Of a stretch of 64,000 bases of DNA, positions 14,494 to 23,428 are shown piece by piece. The DNA is from Faecalibacterium sp. I4-1-79 (GTDB taxonomy: Bacteria > Bacillota > Clostridia > Oscillospirales > Ruminococcaceae): assembly GCF_023347235.1 (NCBI RefSeq), contig NZ_CP094467.1:1612001-1676000 (forward strand), in the 5' to 3' direction. Position 1 is the stretch's first letter; each line of letters starts with the position of its first letter. The notes under the pieces were generated by a model that was not told the origin of the DNA, did no database searches, and saw only the letters and a list, made by a program, of their open reading frames with translations. The position numbers and the translations under genes are program-made.

Positions 14494-16675
14494 AGAATTG
14501 AAACTTTATGCGCCGGAACCGAAACGGCCGGAGCTGGATGCGGCGCTGTCTATGTCAGTTGCCGAGGGGCAGGGCGTGGGCCGCTATATCAAGGGAAATG
14601 TGCTGACGGTGGCCGTCTGGGACAAAAAGGAAAAGCCGCTGGTCGTGTGGCGCTTTTTCAAAGATTACTGGACGGGAGAGCTTCGCGGGAATAAGAATCC
14701 GACCAAAGGCGAGCTTTCGCCGCTTCAAATCGAGGTCAAACCCTGCCAGTGCTTGACTTGGATAACCGAAGTGTCGGCAACAAAGGAAGAATCGGAGCTC
14801 CTGCAGAACTATTTTGATGACCGCAGACCGGGCTATCTGATTGGCATTGTGGAAGATGCGCTGTCTGCTCATACGCGGAAGAAGCGCGAAGAGCGCAACG
14901 CACGGCAGGAGGCTGAGACACAGAAGCTCTTTGAGAATCTGCCGGAGCCGCCGGAAGATCTCGGAAGACAGGTTTTGAAAGTATGCAGTGATGCGGGCTT
15001 TCTCTGGGTCACCAATGATAAGCAGAGTGTAGTTGATCCCGGCGGAGTTGAGAATAAAATCCCGATTCAGCGGGCGAGATGCGATAGCTGCGGTGGTGAA
15101 TACACGCTGTCGGAACCGCTCAAGCATAAGAGTACAGTGGTGTGCGAGTGCTGCGGGGAGAAAATGCAGGTTCGCAATACCCGCTATTCGGTCAAAAGAC
15201 TGTGGGCCGCAAGGACATTCCTTTGGAGCAAACCGCAGGGAGATGGGGTCTGGATTCGCCGTTATCTGGTGTATTTCGATTTCAGCAATCATCGGGCAGA
15301 ACTGGAATTTCATGGCCGGGGGATATGGTGGACGGACGGAAAGACCATCAAGCAGTGGAAACGCAGCTGGAGTGAAAAAGAGGAATATATTATGTGCCAG
15401 CGCCCGAATCTATCCGCAATGCTAACGGCCCCCTCTGGCCCGTATCAGCCGTACACGTTGGCATCCCATACTGACCAATTTGAAAGTGATGTTCGGAAAG
15501 TGCTGAAATCTGAATGGATGTACCAGTACGATAACCATCTCAACTTTCCGTGGGAAGTTCGTCAGTGGGAAATCGTGAATCGGTATCCGATGGCCGAAAG
15601 CCTTGTAAAAACGGGCTGGGCTGATGCACTGTGCTCTCAGGTATACGACGAATATGAACACAGCACCCGCATCAATCTTCGAGCAAAGACCTATTACGAT
15701 GTGTTTGGCTTAAATCGTCAGGAGCTGGCCGTGGTCGCACGAAGCAAAAAGTCGTTCCGCGAGGTGGATGATGCGCTGAAGTGGAAAGAAGCCGGCCTTG
15801 CAATCAATGACAAGAACATGAAGATGACGGCTAACATCCGAAATCTCTCAGGAATGGCCAAGACATTGCGGGAAAGTGGAATGACACGGAGCTTGAAATA
15901 TCTCCGCCAGCAGACAAGGCGAGTCACCGGAAGCTACAACGGCCAGATTGCTCTTCAAGTTGCATCGGACTGGTTGGACTACCTCGATATGGCCGGACAG
16001 ATGAAAATGAACTTGAATCTCGAAAAGGTTCGTTTCCCGCTGGATCTCAAGCGCCGCCATGATGATTTGGTTCTGGAGCGAAACAAGCAATGCCGAAAGG
16101 ACGCCTTGAGAGGTGCCGCAAGCAGCATCAAAAAGGAAGCCAAGGAGCTGGAGAATCAGTTCCATATCGAGAACATCTATAAGAAAATCCGTAAAATCTA
16201 CGAGTACGATGGAGCGGAATACATCATTCGGGTGCCGGATGGGGCAAAAGCCATTTTGGAAGAAAGCAGGTTTCTTGACCACTGCATCCAGCGCGGAACT
16301 AGGTACTTTGAGCGTATTGCCAAACGTGAGAGCTACATCTTCTTCATGCGGCGCAAGGCTGACCCGAATACCCCGTGGTATACCTTGGAGGTGGAGCCGG
16401 GCGGCACTGTCCGCCAAAAGCGCAGCTATAACAACGACCAGTACGCCGATTTGGAGGATGCGAAACCGTTTATTGCGGAATGGCAACAGGTCGTGCAGGG
16501 CCGCATGACAACGGCGGAAATTGATTTTGCACGGCAGTCCAAGGAAATCCGCGCACAGGAGTTTGCGGAACTCAAGGAGAACGGAAACATTATCCGCACG
16601 GGTACGAATGCTGGCAAGCTGCTGGTTGACGAACTGATGCACGACTTGATGGAGGTGGAAAAGCGTGTTGGCTAA
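14480..16675 (+). CDS. PcfJ-like protein
   Basis: A 731-aa protein. A middle zinc-ribbon (CDSCGGEYTL...CECCGEKM, residues 199-230) is followed by a large helical region and the PcfJ signature near residues 585-650 (YIIRVPDGAKAILEESRFLD, HCIQRGTRYFERIAKRESYI, FFMRRKADPNTPWYTLEVE). Found in phages and conjugative plasmids with PcfK; biochemical role unknown. Overlaps both neighbours, so strictly operonic. Confidence 0.88.
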   Translation: MKKAEELKLYAPEPKRPELDAALSMSVAEGQGVGRYIKGNVLTVAVWDKKEKPLVVWRFFKDYWTGELRGNKNPTKGELSPLQIEVKPCQCLTWITEVSATKEESELLQNYFDDRRPGYLIGIVEDALSAHTRKKREERNARQEAETQKLFENLPEPPEDLGRQVLKVCSDAGFLWVTNDKQSVVDPGGVENKIPIQRARCDSCGGEYTLSEPLKHKSTVVCECCGEKMQVRNTRYSVKRLWAARTFLWSKPQGDGVWIRRYLVYFDFSNHRAELEFHGRGIWWTDGKTIKQWKRSWSEKEEYIMCQRPNLSAMLTAPSGPYQPYTLASHTDQFESDVRKVLKSEWMYQYDNHLNFPWEVRQWEIVNRYPMAESLVKTGWADALCSQVYDEYEHSTRINLRAKTYYDVFGLNRQELAVVARSKKSFREVDDALKWKEAGLAINDKNMKMTANIRNLSGMAKTLRESGMTRSLKYLRQQTRRVTGSYNGQIALQVASDWLDYLDMAGQMKMNLNLEKVRFPLDLKRRHDDLVLERNKQCRKDALRGAASSIKKEAKELENQFHIENIYKKIRKIYEYDGAEYIIRVPDGAKAILEESRFLDHCIQRGTRYFERIAKRESYIFFMRRKADPNTPWYTLEVEPGGTVRQKRSYNNDQYADLEDAKPFIAEWQQVVQGRMTTAEIDFARQSKEIRAQEFAELKENGNIIRTGTNAGKLLVDELMHDLMEVEKRVG

Positions 16676-16859
16676 AATTGAACTTTCTCTCGCGCCCGCC
16701 AAAGCAAAGGGCCTTTCGGAAGATGAACGTCTGGATTTGGGGCGGCTGCTCCTGAAAGCGGGATACCGAGTTGATATTGTACGCCGCCGCCCGAATACCA
16801 ATCCGGGCACCCAGTACGAATATTTCATGGTTTTGGACAAAGGAGAGAATAATGCCTGA
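16665..16859 (+). CDS. unknown small protein, 64 aa
   Basis: GTG start preceded by GGAGGTGG; starts LAKIELSLAPAKAKGLSEDE. Short alpha/beta protein often seen after pcfJ in prophages. Function unknown. Confidence 0.6.
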   Translation: MLAKIELSLAPAKAKGLSEDERLDLGRLLLKAGYRVDIVRRRPNTNPGTQYEYFMVLDKGENNA

Positions 16860-17052
16860 CACCCGGAAGAATCACAACCCCAGCGGCGCGCCGGATCCTA
16901 CACGGGTTCGGGCAGAGAGCAACATCCAGAGGGAAGAAGCTCGTGCGAGTGAGCTTGTCCACGTCCTGCGTTATGTGGCAGGTGCCGCCGGGTTTGAAAT
17001 TGTGGAGCGAATTGTTCTCGTGGATAACCAGACGGGGAGGATTTATCGGTGA
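16852..17052 (+). CDS. unknown small protein, 66 aa
   Basis: AAAGGAG precedes the ATG. Starts MPDTRKNHNPSGAPDPTRVR; a helical segment (IQREEARASELVHVLRYVAG) follows. Overlaps both neighbours by 4-8 nt. Confidence 0.6.
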   Translation: MPDTRKNHNPSGAPDPTRVRAESNIQREEARASELVHVLRYVAGAAGFEIVERIVLVDNQTGRIYR

Positions 17053-18038
17053 ACAGAACAAAGAATGAGTTGGCCGATTATGCTTGGAATCCCGTGACGG
17101 GCTGTTTGAAGGACTGCCGGTATTGCTACGCAAGGAAAAGCACGTTGAGGTTTGCAAGCGATTGGCGACAAAATCTGGCGGAAAGGCCGAAGGTTCAGCA
17201 GGTCGGAGCGAACCTCTTTGAGCTGGACGCTCCATGGGAAACCACGAATAATCGCTTTCTGAACAACCCAACCGGATTTATGCCCACGATACATAAGTAT
17301 CGCATGGATTGGCCACAAAAGGTCAAGGTGGGCTCAACCATCATGGTATGCACGGACGGTGACTTGTTTGGTCCGTGGGTGCCGGAAGATTGGATCATTC
17401 AGGTATTCGCTGCGGCCGAAATGGCACCCCAGCACCAGTACATTTTCTTGACGCAGTATCCGGTGAGATATCAGAACCTTGCAAACCATGGGGTACTTCC
17501 ACAGAAAAACAATTTCTGGTACGGCTCTACCGCAACGATTCTGTCAGACAGCGTGTGGGCAAACGAAAAGTATAATACGTTCGTAGCCATAGAGCCGCTT
17601 CTCGGACCGTTTGAAGGCGATGCAACAAAAACGTTCCGAAAGCTGAAATGGGCAGTTATTGGAGCGGAAACAGGCCAAAATGCCAAAAAGGTTATTCCAA
17701 AGGCTGGATGGATACAGGACATTCTGACATCGGCAGATGCAGCTGGTACGCCGGTGTTTATGCGGAGCAACATGGAAAGCATAGTGGGCGCTGAGAATAT
17801 GCGCCGGGAAAAGCCTGCGGCATTTTTACAGAAAATCCCGACAGTGGAACAGAAAAAGCGGCTGTGGGAACATTGTACCGTTTGCGGCAAGTACCGGCCT
17901 ATGAAGGAAATGTACGCCCTGCTCCTGCGCAGAAAGCGTGGCGATAACCCGGAGCGGGTGGCTTATATGTGCCCTGAATGCTATGGAAAATTCAGCATGA
18001 AGCACTTTGAGAAAGGAGAAAAGGAAGATGAAGTTTGA
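17049..18038 (+). CDS. phage Gp37/Gp68 family (DUF5131) radical-SAM-like protein
   Basis: A 329-aa protein with GTG start after GGGGAGG. N-terminal NPVTGCLKDCRYCYARKSTL has the CxxxCxxC cluster of this family; further motifs are WPQKVKVGSTIMVCTDGDLF and WAVIGAETGQNAKK. The C-terminus adds a zinc ribbon (CTVCGKYRPMKEMYALLLRR, CPECYGKF). The family is widespread in phages; the reaction is unknown. Sits directly before the clamp gene. Confidence 0.88.
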   Translation: MNRTKNELADYAWNPVTGCLKDCRYCYARKSTLRFASDWRQNLAERPKVQQVGANLFELDAPWETTNNRFLNNPTGFMPTIHKYRMDWPQKVKVGSTIMVCTDGDLFGPWVPEDWIIQVFAAAEMAPQHQYIFLTQYPVRYQNLANHGVLPQKNNFWYGSTATILSDSVWANEKYNTFVAIEPLLGPFEGDATKTFRKLKWAVIGAETGQNAKKVIPKAGWIQDILTSADAAGTPVFMRSNMESIVGAENMRREKPAAFLQKIPTVEQKKRLWEHCTVCGKYRPMKEMYALLLRRKRGDNPERVAYMCPECYGKFSMKHFEKGEKEDEV

Positions 18039-19113
18039 GCGAAGCGAACTTGGAGCGCTGTTTTCCAAGTTGCGTACGGCGGTGCCGGAGGTTCGGGCGG
18101 TGGGCACCGATGATGCAGGAATCCTGTTGAGCGGCTCCAATGCATACGCCACCAATCTGGAACTGAGCGTCCGTGCTGGTCTGTCCAAGCCGGTTGAGCA
18201 GGATGTGGTGGTTCCACCGCGCGGTGTTGATTTTATCAGCGGCACGGTAGCACCGGAAATCAGCATCGAGGCCGATAAAGGAATCCTTACCGTGAAATCC
18301 GGCACGGCCAGGGCACGCCTGAACACAACGCCGGCAGAGAACTACCCGGAGTTTTCTGGCCCGGGCAATGATGCAAAGCGGTGTATCGTGGGGGCCAACG
18401 ATTTAAGCTGGGCAATCTCCAAAGTCCTCTATGCGGTGTCGAAGGACGAAAAACACCCTGCGCACCGTGGCCTGTGCTTCTCTCGGAAAGGCGAGGATGT
18501 GCTGGAAATCTGTGCGCTGGATGGATACCGGATGGCGATTGCCAGAATCAATTGCACAGCTGATGGTGATTTTCGCTTTACGCTTCCTGCGGCCACGGCA
18601 AAGGCAGTTGATACGCTTTCTATGGATGGTAGCGTGGAAATTGTGCGTGACCGGAAAAAGGCTGTTTTCAGTGACAGCAATTTCGAGGTGAAGTCCCGCC
18701 TGATTGCGGAACCGTTCCTGGACTATGGTAAGGTTGTGGCCCAGAGAAATGAAGGAACCCGAATTGCGCTTGACAGAAAAGAACTGCTGGGCGTTCTGGG
18801 TCGTGTCAAGCTGGCCCGGTCTGCAGACGCAAAGGAAAAGAGCGTTCTGGTAATGGACCTGGAACCCGGCGGCACTGGCAGAGCATCAATGCGCAGCACG
18901 ATCGCGCAAATGAATGAGGAGTTTTCCTTTAACGGAAAGTTGGAAGACCCCTTGCGAATCGGCTTCAACCTTGAATTTCTGAGCGAGGCTTTGAAGTCGA
19001 TGGAAGAGGACGAAGTCAGCGCATGGGTAGTTGGGCCGCTGTCCCCTGTAAAGCTGATTGAACCGCAGTATGAAGCGCTGGTGCTTCCCGTTAAGGTAAG
19101 GGGTGAAGCATGA
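18028..19113 (+). CDS. dnaN: phage DNA polymerase III beta sliding clamp
   Basis: A 361-aa protein with three clamp domains: MKFERSELGALFSKLRTAVP, middle domain around HRGLCFSRKGEDVLEICALD with GYRMA, and third domain ending VKLIEPQYEALVLPVKVRG. It would tether polymerase and partner proteins to DNA. Two proteins upstream end in QLSFF and QLSLE, resembling clamp-binding peptides. AAAGGAG precedes the ATG at 18028. Confidence 0.88.
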   Translation: MKFERSELGALFSKLRTAVPEVRAVGTDDAGILLSGSNAYATNLELSVRAGLSKPVEQDVVVPPRGVDFISGTVAPEISIEADKGILTVKSGTARARLNTTPAENYPEFSGPGNDAKRCIVGANDLSWAISKVLYAVSKDEKHPAHRGLCFSRKGEDVLEICALDGYRMAIARINCTADGDFRFTLPAATAKAVDTLSMDGSVEIVRDRKKAVFSDSNFEVKSRLIAEPFLDYGKVVAQRNEGTRIALDRKELLGVLGRVKLARSADAKEKSVLVMDLEPGGTGRASMRSTIAQMNEEFSFNGKLEDPLRIGFNLEFLSEALKSMEEDEVSAWVVGPLSPVKLIEPQYEALVLPVKVRGEA

Positions 19114-19556
19114 TGCAGGATAGAACTTTTCGCGGGCAGTCTGCAGATGGCGTTTGGCATGAAGGATTCCTGATTCGCTCCCCAGGTGTGAAAAACAGTC
19201 GCCCGGGCGAGGGCTGGTACATCAACTCCGAGCAAGAGCCGGCATACGCCCATCTGGTCAAGCCTTTTACAATCGGCATGAGCACTGGCGTAAAGGACAT
19301 GGAAGGAACGATGGTCTTTGAGGGCGACATCATCAAAACCACCGGCTCCAACGAGCGGATTTTCTCTGTGGAGTTTGGTGAGTACATTGCCTATGGCGTG
19401 GGCCATATCGGGTTCTACGCAAAGATTGCCGGCAAGAACTCACGCGACTACAACCCGTGCTGTCTTCGGGCGTTGCTCTACATTGGAAAAGTGGTTGGAA
19501 ACATGAGCGACACGCCATACCTGATGAAAGAAGCTGGAGAGGAGCAGAAAAAATGA
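19110..19556 (+). CDS. YopX family protein
   Basis: A 148-aa protein; KDMEGTMVFEGDIIKTTGSN is the conserved core of YopX proteins, preceded by VKPFTIGMSTGV and followed by beta strands. Common in SPbeta-like and clostridial phages; function unknown. ATGATG start overlapping the clamp gene. Confidence 0.88.
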   Translation: MMQDRTFRGQSADGVWHEGFLIRSPGVKNSRPGEGWYINSEQEPAYAHLVKPFTIGMSTGVKDMEGTMVFEGDIIKTTGSNERIFSVEFGEYIAYGVGHIGFYAKIAGKNSRDYNPCCLRALLYIGKVVGNMSDTPYLMKEAGEEQKK

Positions 19557-20107
19557 AATGGACTGAAACAATTACCCCGAAACAGGCAGCTGAAGAGCTG
19601 GGAGTACCTTATCACGGCTGGATGAGGGAGATGGATCGGGCGTGGATCAGCGAAGACCAGAAGTACAGCGTGATGTCTCGTTTGCTCCGCACGGAATGGG
19701 GCAAGGTCGAACACGTCACGATTACGGCGGCAGAGGGCGTTGGCCGGAGTGACGGCAGCGGGGATATCCCGTGGGCCGTCAAGATGGAAATTAAAAACGA
19801 CCTGTTCGGCGAGAAGCGAGTTGCCGTCGAAGTGTTCCCAACGCAGGACCGGCTGGTGGACGTCTGCGACTGCTATCACCTCTGGGTGTTTGAGAAAGGT
19901 TTCCAGCTTCCGTTCGGCATCCACCCGCGCGATAAGAAAACGGTGACGGTCAATCGCGGCAGTACCAGAGTTCGGGCCATTGACGGCGCAGGACGCGAAC
20001 ACAGCATCAAAGAGCTGCTGGAAGAGAATGGTGCGGCGGACGTTCCTAAACAGGCATATGCACAGGCTATGGCCGGGTATATGATGAAAAATCTTCTGGG
20101 AGGGTGA
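19553..20107 (+). CDS. unknown phage protein (DUF7694-like), 184 aa
   Basis: Starts MKWTETITPKQAAEELGVPY; residues 60-125 contain SGDIPWAVKMEIKNDLFGEK, VFPTQDRLVD and CYHLWVFEKGFQLPFGIHPR, a pattern also seen in phage and mobile-element proteins of the DUF7694 kind. GGAG lies before the ATG; 4-nt overlap with the YopX gene. Confidence 0.6.
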   Translation: MKWTETITPKQAAEELGVPYHGWMREMDRAWISEDQKYSVMSRLLRTEWGKVEHVTITAAEGVGRSDGSGDIPWAVKMEIKNDLFGEKRVAVEVFPTQDRLVDVCDCYHLWVFEKGFQLPFGIHPRDKKTVTVNRGSTRVRAIDGAGREHSIKELLEENGAADVPKQAYAQAMAGYMMKNLLGG

Positions 20108-20113
20108 TGCAAA

Positions 20114-20260
20114 ATGTGGCTTTGGATTGTGCTGGTGGTTCTGGCGGTGATGGCTGCACTTCTGATTTATGCGGCGTGCTGCGTGGATGGTGATATAGAC
20201 CGCCAGAGCGAAGCGCACCCGCCGAAACCAGAGAAAGGACGAGACGATGGCAAAGTATGA
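20114..20260 (+). CDS. small single-pass membrane protein, 48 aa
   Basis: Starts MWLWIVLVVLAVMAALLIYA, a transmembrane helix followed directly by a CC pair, then a charged tail ending KGRDDGKV. Overlaps the start of the next gene by 14 nt. Unknown role; the cysteine pair next to the helix hints at acylation or a disulphide but no lipobox is present. Confidence 0.55.
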   Translation: MWLWIVLVVLAVMAALLIYAACCVDGDIDRQSEAHPPKPEKGRDDGKV

Positions 20261-20432
20261 GATGCTTATCACTGCATCCGGGAAACGTGGCTCTGCACTC
20301 CTGCCGTGCGTTGTTGTCGATGAAAAGGGCATTAAGCGTGCTGCTGTACGAGCTAAGGCGATGGCCAGAGCTTGCTACCCGGAGTATGAAAAATTCAATG
20401 TGGTGAAGATGAAGGTGATTTCAGATGAATGA
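20247..20432 (+). CDS. unknown small protein, 61 aa
   Basis: Starts MAKYEMLITASGKRGSALLP; GAAAGGACGAG precedes the ATG. Small basic alpha/beta protein, overlaps neighbours on both sides. Confidence 0.55.
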   Translation: MAKYEMLITASGKRGSALLPCVVVDEKGIKRAAVRAKAMARACYPEYEKFNVVKMKVISDE

Positions 20433-20676
20433 AAAGGGATTGATGGAACAGTCGAACGCAGCGATTAAAGCGGCGCTGGAACTGTACGCGGCTGACCATG
20501 GGAAGTTGAACGATGGTGACAGCTTTACGACAAAGCTCAATAACTGTGTGCTCACCATTTCGCTGAAAGATGGGAGCTTGGACGTACAGTTTGACCCGGA
20601 CGCAGACGTCGCGGTGGACACCCCGTACACACTGGACATGAAGCTCGACATTTATGAGGAGAAAGACAATGGATGA
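20425..20676 (+). CDS. unknown acidic small protein, 83 aa
   Basis: Starts MNEKGLMEQSNAAIKAALEL; C-terminal part is acidic (VQFDPDADVAVDTPYTLDMK). No family recognised. Confidence 0.6.
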   Translation: MNEKGLMEQSNAAIKAALELYAADHGKLNDGDSFTTKLNNCVLTISLKDGSLDVQFDPDADVAVDTPYTLDMKLDIYEEKDNG

Positions 20677-21148
20677 GTACATCAACCGTGAGGACGTATT
20701 GAAATGCCTGGAGTATAACACGATTCAGAAGCCGAGTGCGAATGATGTTGTTTCTGCGACTCTCCGGGTAGCGCGGGAAAAGGTCGAGAAACTTCCTGTT
20801 GCACAGGAAGGAGCGCTACTTTCTTTCTGGCGCGATCCCGACAAAGACCCGCCGAAGGTAGAAACAGAAGTGCTAATTCTGTACTGCAACGAAATTGACG
20901 GGTACGGAATAACGACGGCGCATTATGAGGATGGAAACGTTTTTTTGCAAGATAGCGAATGGAATTGGGAGAATCTTCCCGATTGGGGGACATACGACGA
21001 GGAACAGGACGACTATCGAATCCCGAAAGGCTGGTGGGAATACCGCCACTTTAACCCGGATGAGGTTTACAACAATCGGGTTGATCGGCCTGTTGTTGGT
21101 TGGATGCCTTTGCCACCGAAGGAGATGACACAGAATGGCAATCAATAA
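20669..21148 (+). CDS. DUF551-type phage protein
   Basis: A 159-aa protein. Residues 1-45 (MDEYINREDVLKCLEYNTIQ, VEKLPVAQEG) and the later LSFWRDPDKDPPKVETEVLI, YGITTAHYEDG and terminal VVGWMPLPPKE match DUF551-containing phage proteins, whose function is unknown. GAGGAGAAAG precedes the ATG. Confidence 0.75.
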   Translation: MDEYINREDVLKCLEYNTIQKPSANDVVSATLRVAREKVEKLPVAQEGALLSFWRDPDKDPPKVETEVLILYCNEIDGYGITTAHYEDGNVFLQDSEWNWENLPDWGTYDEEQDDYRIPKGWWEYRHFNPDEVYNNRVDRPVVGWMPLPPKEMTQNGNQ

Positions 21149-21662
21149 GAAAACCCGTGAGGCGGTATACCGGAAGTACGGAGGTCGCTGCGCATATTGC
21201 GGCAGGGCGATTGCCTACAAAGATATGCAAGTAGATCACTTCCGACCGTTGCGGGTGTGGGATGAAGTAGATGGCGCGGCAGATGATATTTCAAACCTTA
21301 TGCCCGCCTGCCGGATGTGCAACCACTATAAGCGCGCAAACTCCCTGGAAGTATTTCGCCGGTATATTGCCGAGATCCCCCGTAAGCTGCGTGATAACTA
21401 TATTTATAAAATTGGCGTAGCTTACAGGAATATTATTGAAAACGAAAAGCCGATTAAGTTTTTCTTCGAAACTGAGGAGGCGAAGACCAACCCTGAATAT
21501 GCTATTACGAGCCCGGAGGACATGGCCCATTATTTGATGGATTTTTGCCATTGCCACTTGGCAACCGGAAATGGTTGCCCGGGCTGCCCGTTTGATAAAC
21601 CGACCAGCGACAACGGGGATGGAGAGTGCCGTTTATATGTCCCCGACGACTGGGATTTTTGA
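21135..21662 (+). CDS. HNH endonuclease
   Basis: A 175-aa protein with a classical HNH: CAYCGRAI (residues 16-23), MQVDHFRPLR, and NLMPACRMCNHYKRANS near residue 55. A C-terminal cysteine cluster (CHCHLATGNGCPGCPFDK) probably binds a second zinc. May be a homing-type or phage DNA-processing nuclease; it sits in the early region rather than beside the terminase. Confidence 0.85.
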   Translation: MAINKKTREAVYRKYGGRCAYCGRAIAYKDMQVDHFRPLRVWDEVDGAADDISNLMPACRMCNHYKRANSLEVFRRYIAEIPRKLRDNYIYKIGVAYRNIIENEKPIKFFFETEEAKTNPEYAITSPEDMAHYLMDFCHCHLATGNGCPGCPFDKPTSDNGDGECRLYVPDDWDF

Positions 21663-21673
21663 GGAGGTATAGA

Positions 21674-22345
21674 ATGGATAAGCAAAAGATTAAGAGTGTT
21701 CCGAGGCTGACGACCGACAACCCGGTGGACAATTTTCAGACTGCCCTCAACTTTACTGACGTCAGCGAGGACGGATGGGTATGGCTGCGGCAACCTGAAA
21801 TGGCACTGACCGAGTATGCGCGGCAGCTCGTCAAGGGGCATGGCAGCAGCATCGATCTGGGCTGCAACGATATGGAGCTCTCCGAAAGTCTGACCGATCA
21901 CCTCTTCGACGACCCGAAGCAGAGCATTGACGGACTGATCGCAGAGCACTACACGATTTTGTGGGCCTACGCGACCCTGCGGGAAAAGCTCAAATGGTAC
22001 GAGGATGCAGGAATCCCGGTCATTCCTAATTACGGTCTGAGTACCATCCGGCGGGCGATCAATCGGTACGGCACCGCCCCTCAGCTCCAGATGGCGATCA
22101 AGGAAATGTCAGAGCTCACGAAGGCGATCTGCAATCTCCAGCGGGCCGTAACCTTCAACTACCGCAACGGTGCGAAGATCAAGGTCGCCCACGAGAGCGT
22201 CAGGGAAGAAATCGCGGATGTTTACATCATGCTGGCGCAGCTCGTTGAGATCGTCGGCAAGCCTGAAGAGGTACAGCAGATCGTGCTCGAAAAGCTCGAA
22301 CAGCTCAAAGGCGACCTGGACGGCGGGGAGGTGCAAAGTGAGTAA
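21674..22345 (+). CDS. MazG-like nucleotide pyrophosphohydrolase
   Basis: A 223-aa protein. The C-terminal 90 residues contain the MazG-like helical metal site: QLQMAIKEMSELTKAICNLQ and REEIADVYIMLAQLVEIVG (the E..E and E..D pairs that bind Mg). It would hydrolyse an NTP/dNTP, trimming the nucleotide pool. The N-terminal 120 residues are not recognised. GGAGG before the ATG. Confidence 0.75.
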   Translation: MDKQKIKSVPRLTTDNPVDNFQTALNFTDVSEDGWVWLRQPEMALTEYARQLVKGHGSSIDLGCNDMELSESLTDHLFDDPKQSIDGLIAEHYTILWAYATLREKLKWYEDAGIPVIPNYGLSTIRRAINRYGTAPQLQMAIKEMSELTKAICNLQRAVTFNYRNGAKIKVAHESVREEIADVYIMLAQLVEIVGKPEEVQQIVLEKLEQLKGDLDGGEVQSE

Positions 22346-22940
22346 AGCTGTTTTACTGAGCATCCAGCCAAACTGGTGCAAGATGATCTGGGCAGGAATG
22401 AAGGAAGTCGAGGTGCGCAAGACTCGCCCGACACTGGAAACACCGTTCAAGGCGTACATCTACTGCACCGGTCACGATGGCTGGGTTATGAAGTCGCCCA
22501 AGGCTGGCGTGCAGAAAATGGACAGCAGAGTGATCGGCGAGTTCACCTGCGACAAAATCGACAAGCTCGTCCACGTCGGAACGATGATGGACATAAACAT
22601 TTTGACATCGGACGGGTGGTATAAACCGGCAGATGCACTGCTTCAAGCCGCCTGCCTGACCGAAGAAACCGTTAAAAAATATCTGCAAGGTCGTAATGGC
22701 TACGGCTGGCACATCTCTGACCTGAAGATTTATGACAAGCCCAGAGACCTTGATGAATTTTCAAGATTTGGTTTTTTGGGAATGGGCAGATCAAATTGTG
22801 TTTGCGGAAATTGGCGTTGTGAAAACTATGAACCGTCTTATCACTACATGATTCCACCGACTTGCAAAATCGACGGATGTTCCATTTGCCGCCCGCCTCA
22901 AAGCTGGTGCTATGTGGAGGATGCAGAATGTACGTCATGA
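22338..22940 (+). CDS. ASCH/PUA-like domain protein
   Basis: A 200-aa protein with GTG start after GGAGGTG. AVLLSIQPNWCKMIWAGMKE and VEVRKTRP...PFKAYIYCT are the conserved N-terminal half of ASCH-type domains, predicted to bind RNA or modified bases. The C-terminus is cysteine-rich (CVCGNWRCENYE, CKIDGCSICRPPQSWC) and may bind zinc. Confidence 0.75.
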   Translation: MSKAVLLSIQPNWCKMIWAGMKEVEVRKTRPTLETPFKAYIYCTGHDGWVMKSPKAGVQKMDSRVIGEFTCDKIDKLVHVGTMMDINILTSDGWYKPADALLQAACLTEETVKKYLQGRNGYGWHISDLKIYDKPRDLDEFSRFGFLGMGRSNCVCGNWRCENYEPSYHYMIPPTCKIDGCSICRPPQSWCYVEDAECTS

Positions 22941-23239
22941 ATAAAAAATGGGACTCCATCACGAACATTGCCCAGTGCACCAGCGTGTATGTGAGTCCTG
23001 AGCATGAAATAAAGGCGGTACCCACTGGAGGCGGAAATGTCTATCGTCTGGGGCAGTATGAAACAGCGGAAATCGCCCGCGCTGTCCTGAATGACCTGTA
23101 TATGCACATTCCGACTGGCTGCATCTACCAGATGCCGAATGACCAACGAGCACGGGTGCTGGTCCGCGGCATGAGCGATGAACGGCCTGAAAAGTTTGCT
23201 GGGAACGGCAAGAAGCCGGTGCGTAGGGGAGGATCCTGA
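22928..23239 (+). CDS. unknown early protein, 103 aa
   Basis: ATG after GGAGGATGCAG. Starts MYVMNKKWDSITNIAQCTSV; contains ETAEIARAVLNDLYMHIPTG. Resembles small phage proteins that keep a local record of a sequence-context (no family assigned). C-terminus basic. Confidence 0.55.
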   Translation: MYVMNKKWDSITNIAQCTSVYVSPEHEIKAVPTGGGNVYRLGQYETAEIARAVLNDLYMHIPTGCIYQMPNDQRARVLVRGMSDERPEKFAGNGKKPVRRGGS

Positions 23240-23428
23240 TGGCAAAGAAACATCATTGGGGTCGAAAAGACAGGCCGCAGAGGGTATGTAATCCTGATTA
23301 CTTGCCCCAATTGTATGTACGTCGGAGAGGGTGACAGCTGGTGCGACAAAATCGGAAAAATCGTTCTTTCTGACTGGGAGCCTACAGAGTATTACATGGG
23401 GTGCTGCAAGAAAGGAAAAGAAAAGTGA
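23239..23428 (+). pseudogene. probable frameshifted small cysteine protein
   Basis: The ATG at 23239 opens a frame that stops after 31 codons (MAKKHHWGRKDRPQRVCNPD). Shifting frame within the first codons gives a much more protein-like sequence to the TGA at 23426-23428: IIGVEKTGRRGYVILITCPN, then CMYVGEGDSWCDKIGKIVL and MGCCKKGKEK. Removing one A in the A-run near 23248 would restore MAKNIIGVEK. Either a mutation, an assembly error or a small programmed shift. Confidence 0.45.

Noticed and set aside
17049-18038. Second radical SAM maturase partner for the CXXX protein
   Set aside because: Its CxxxCxxC belongs to the Gp37/Gp68 (DUF5131) family, it lacks SPASM cysteines, and it sits 33 kb away in the replication operon.
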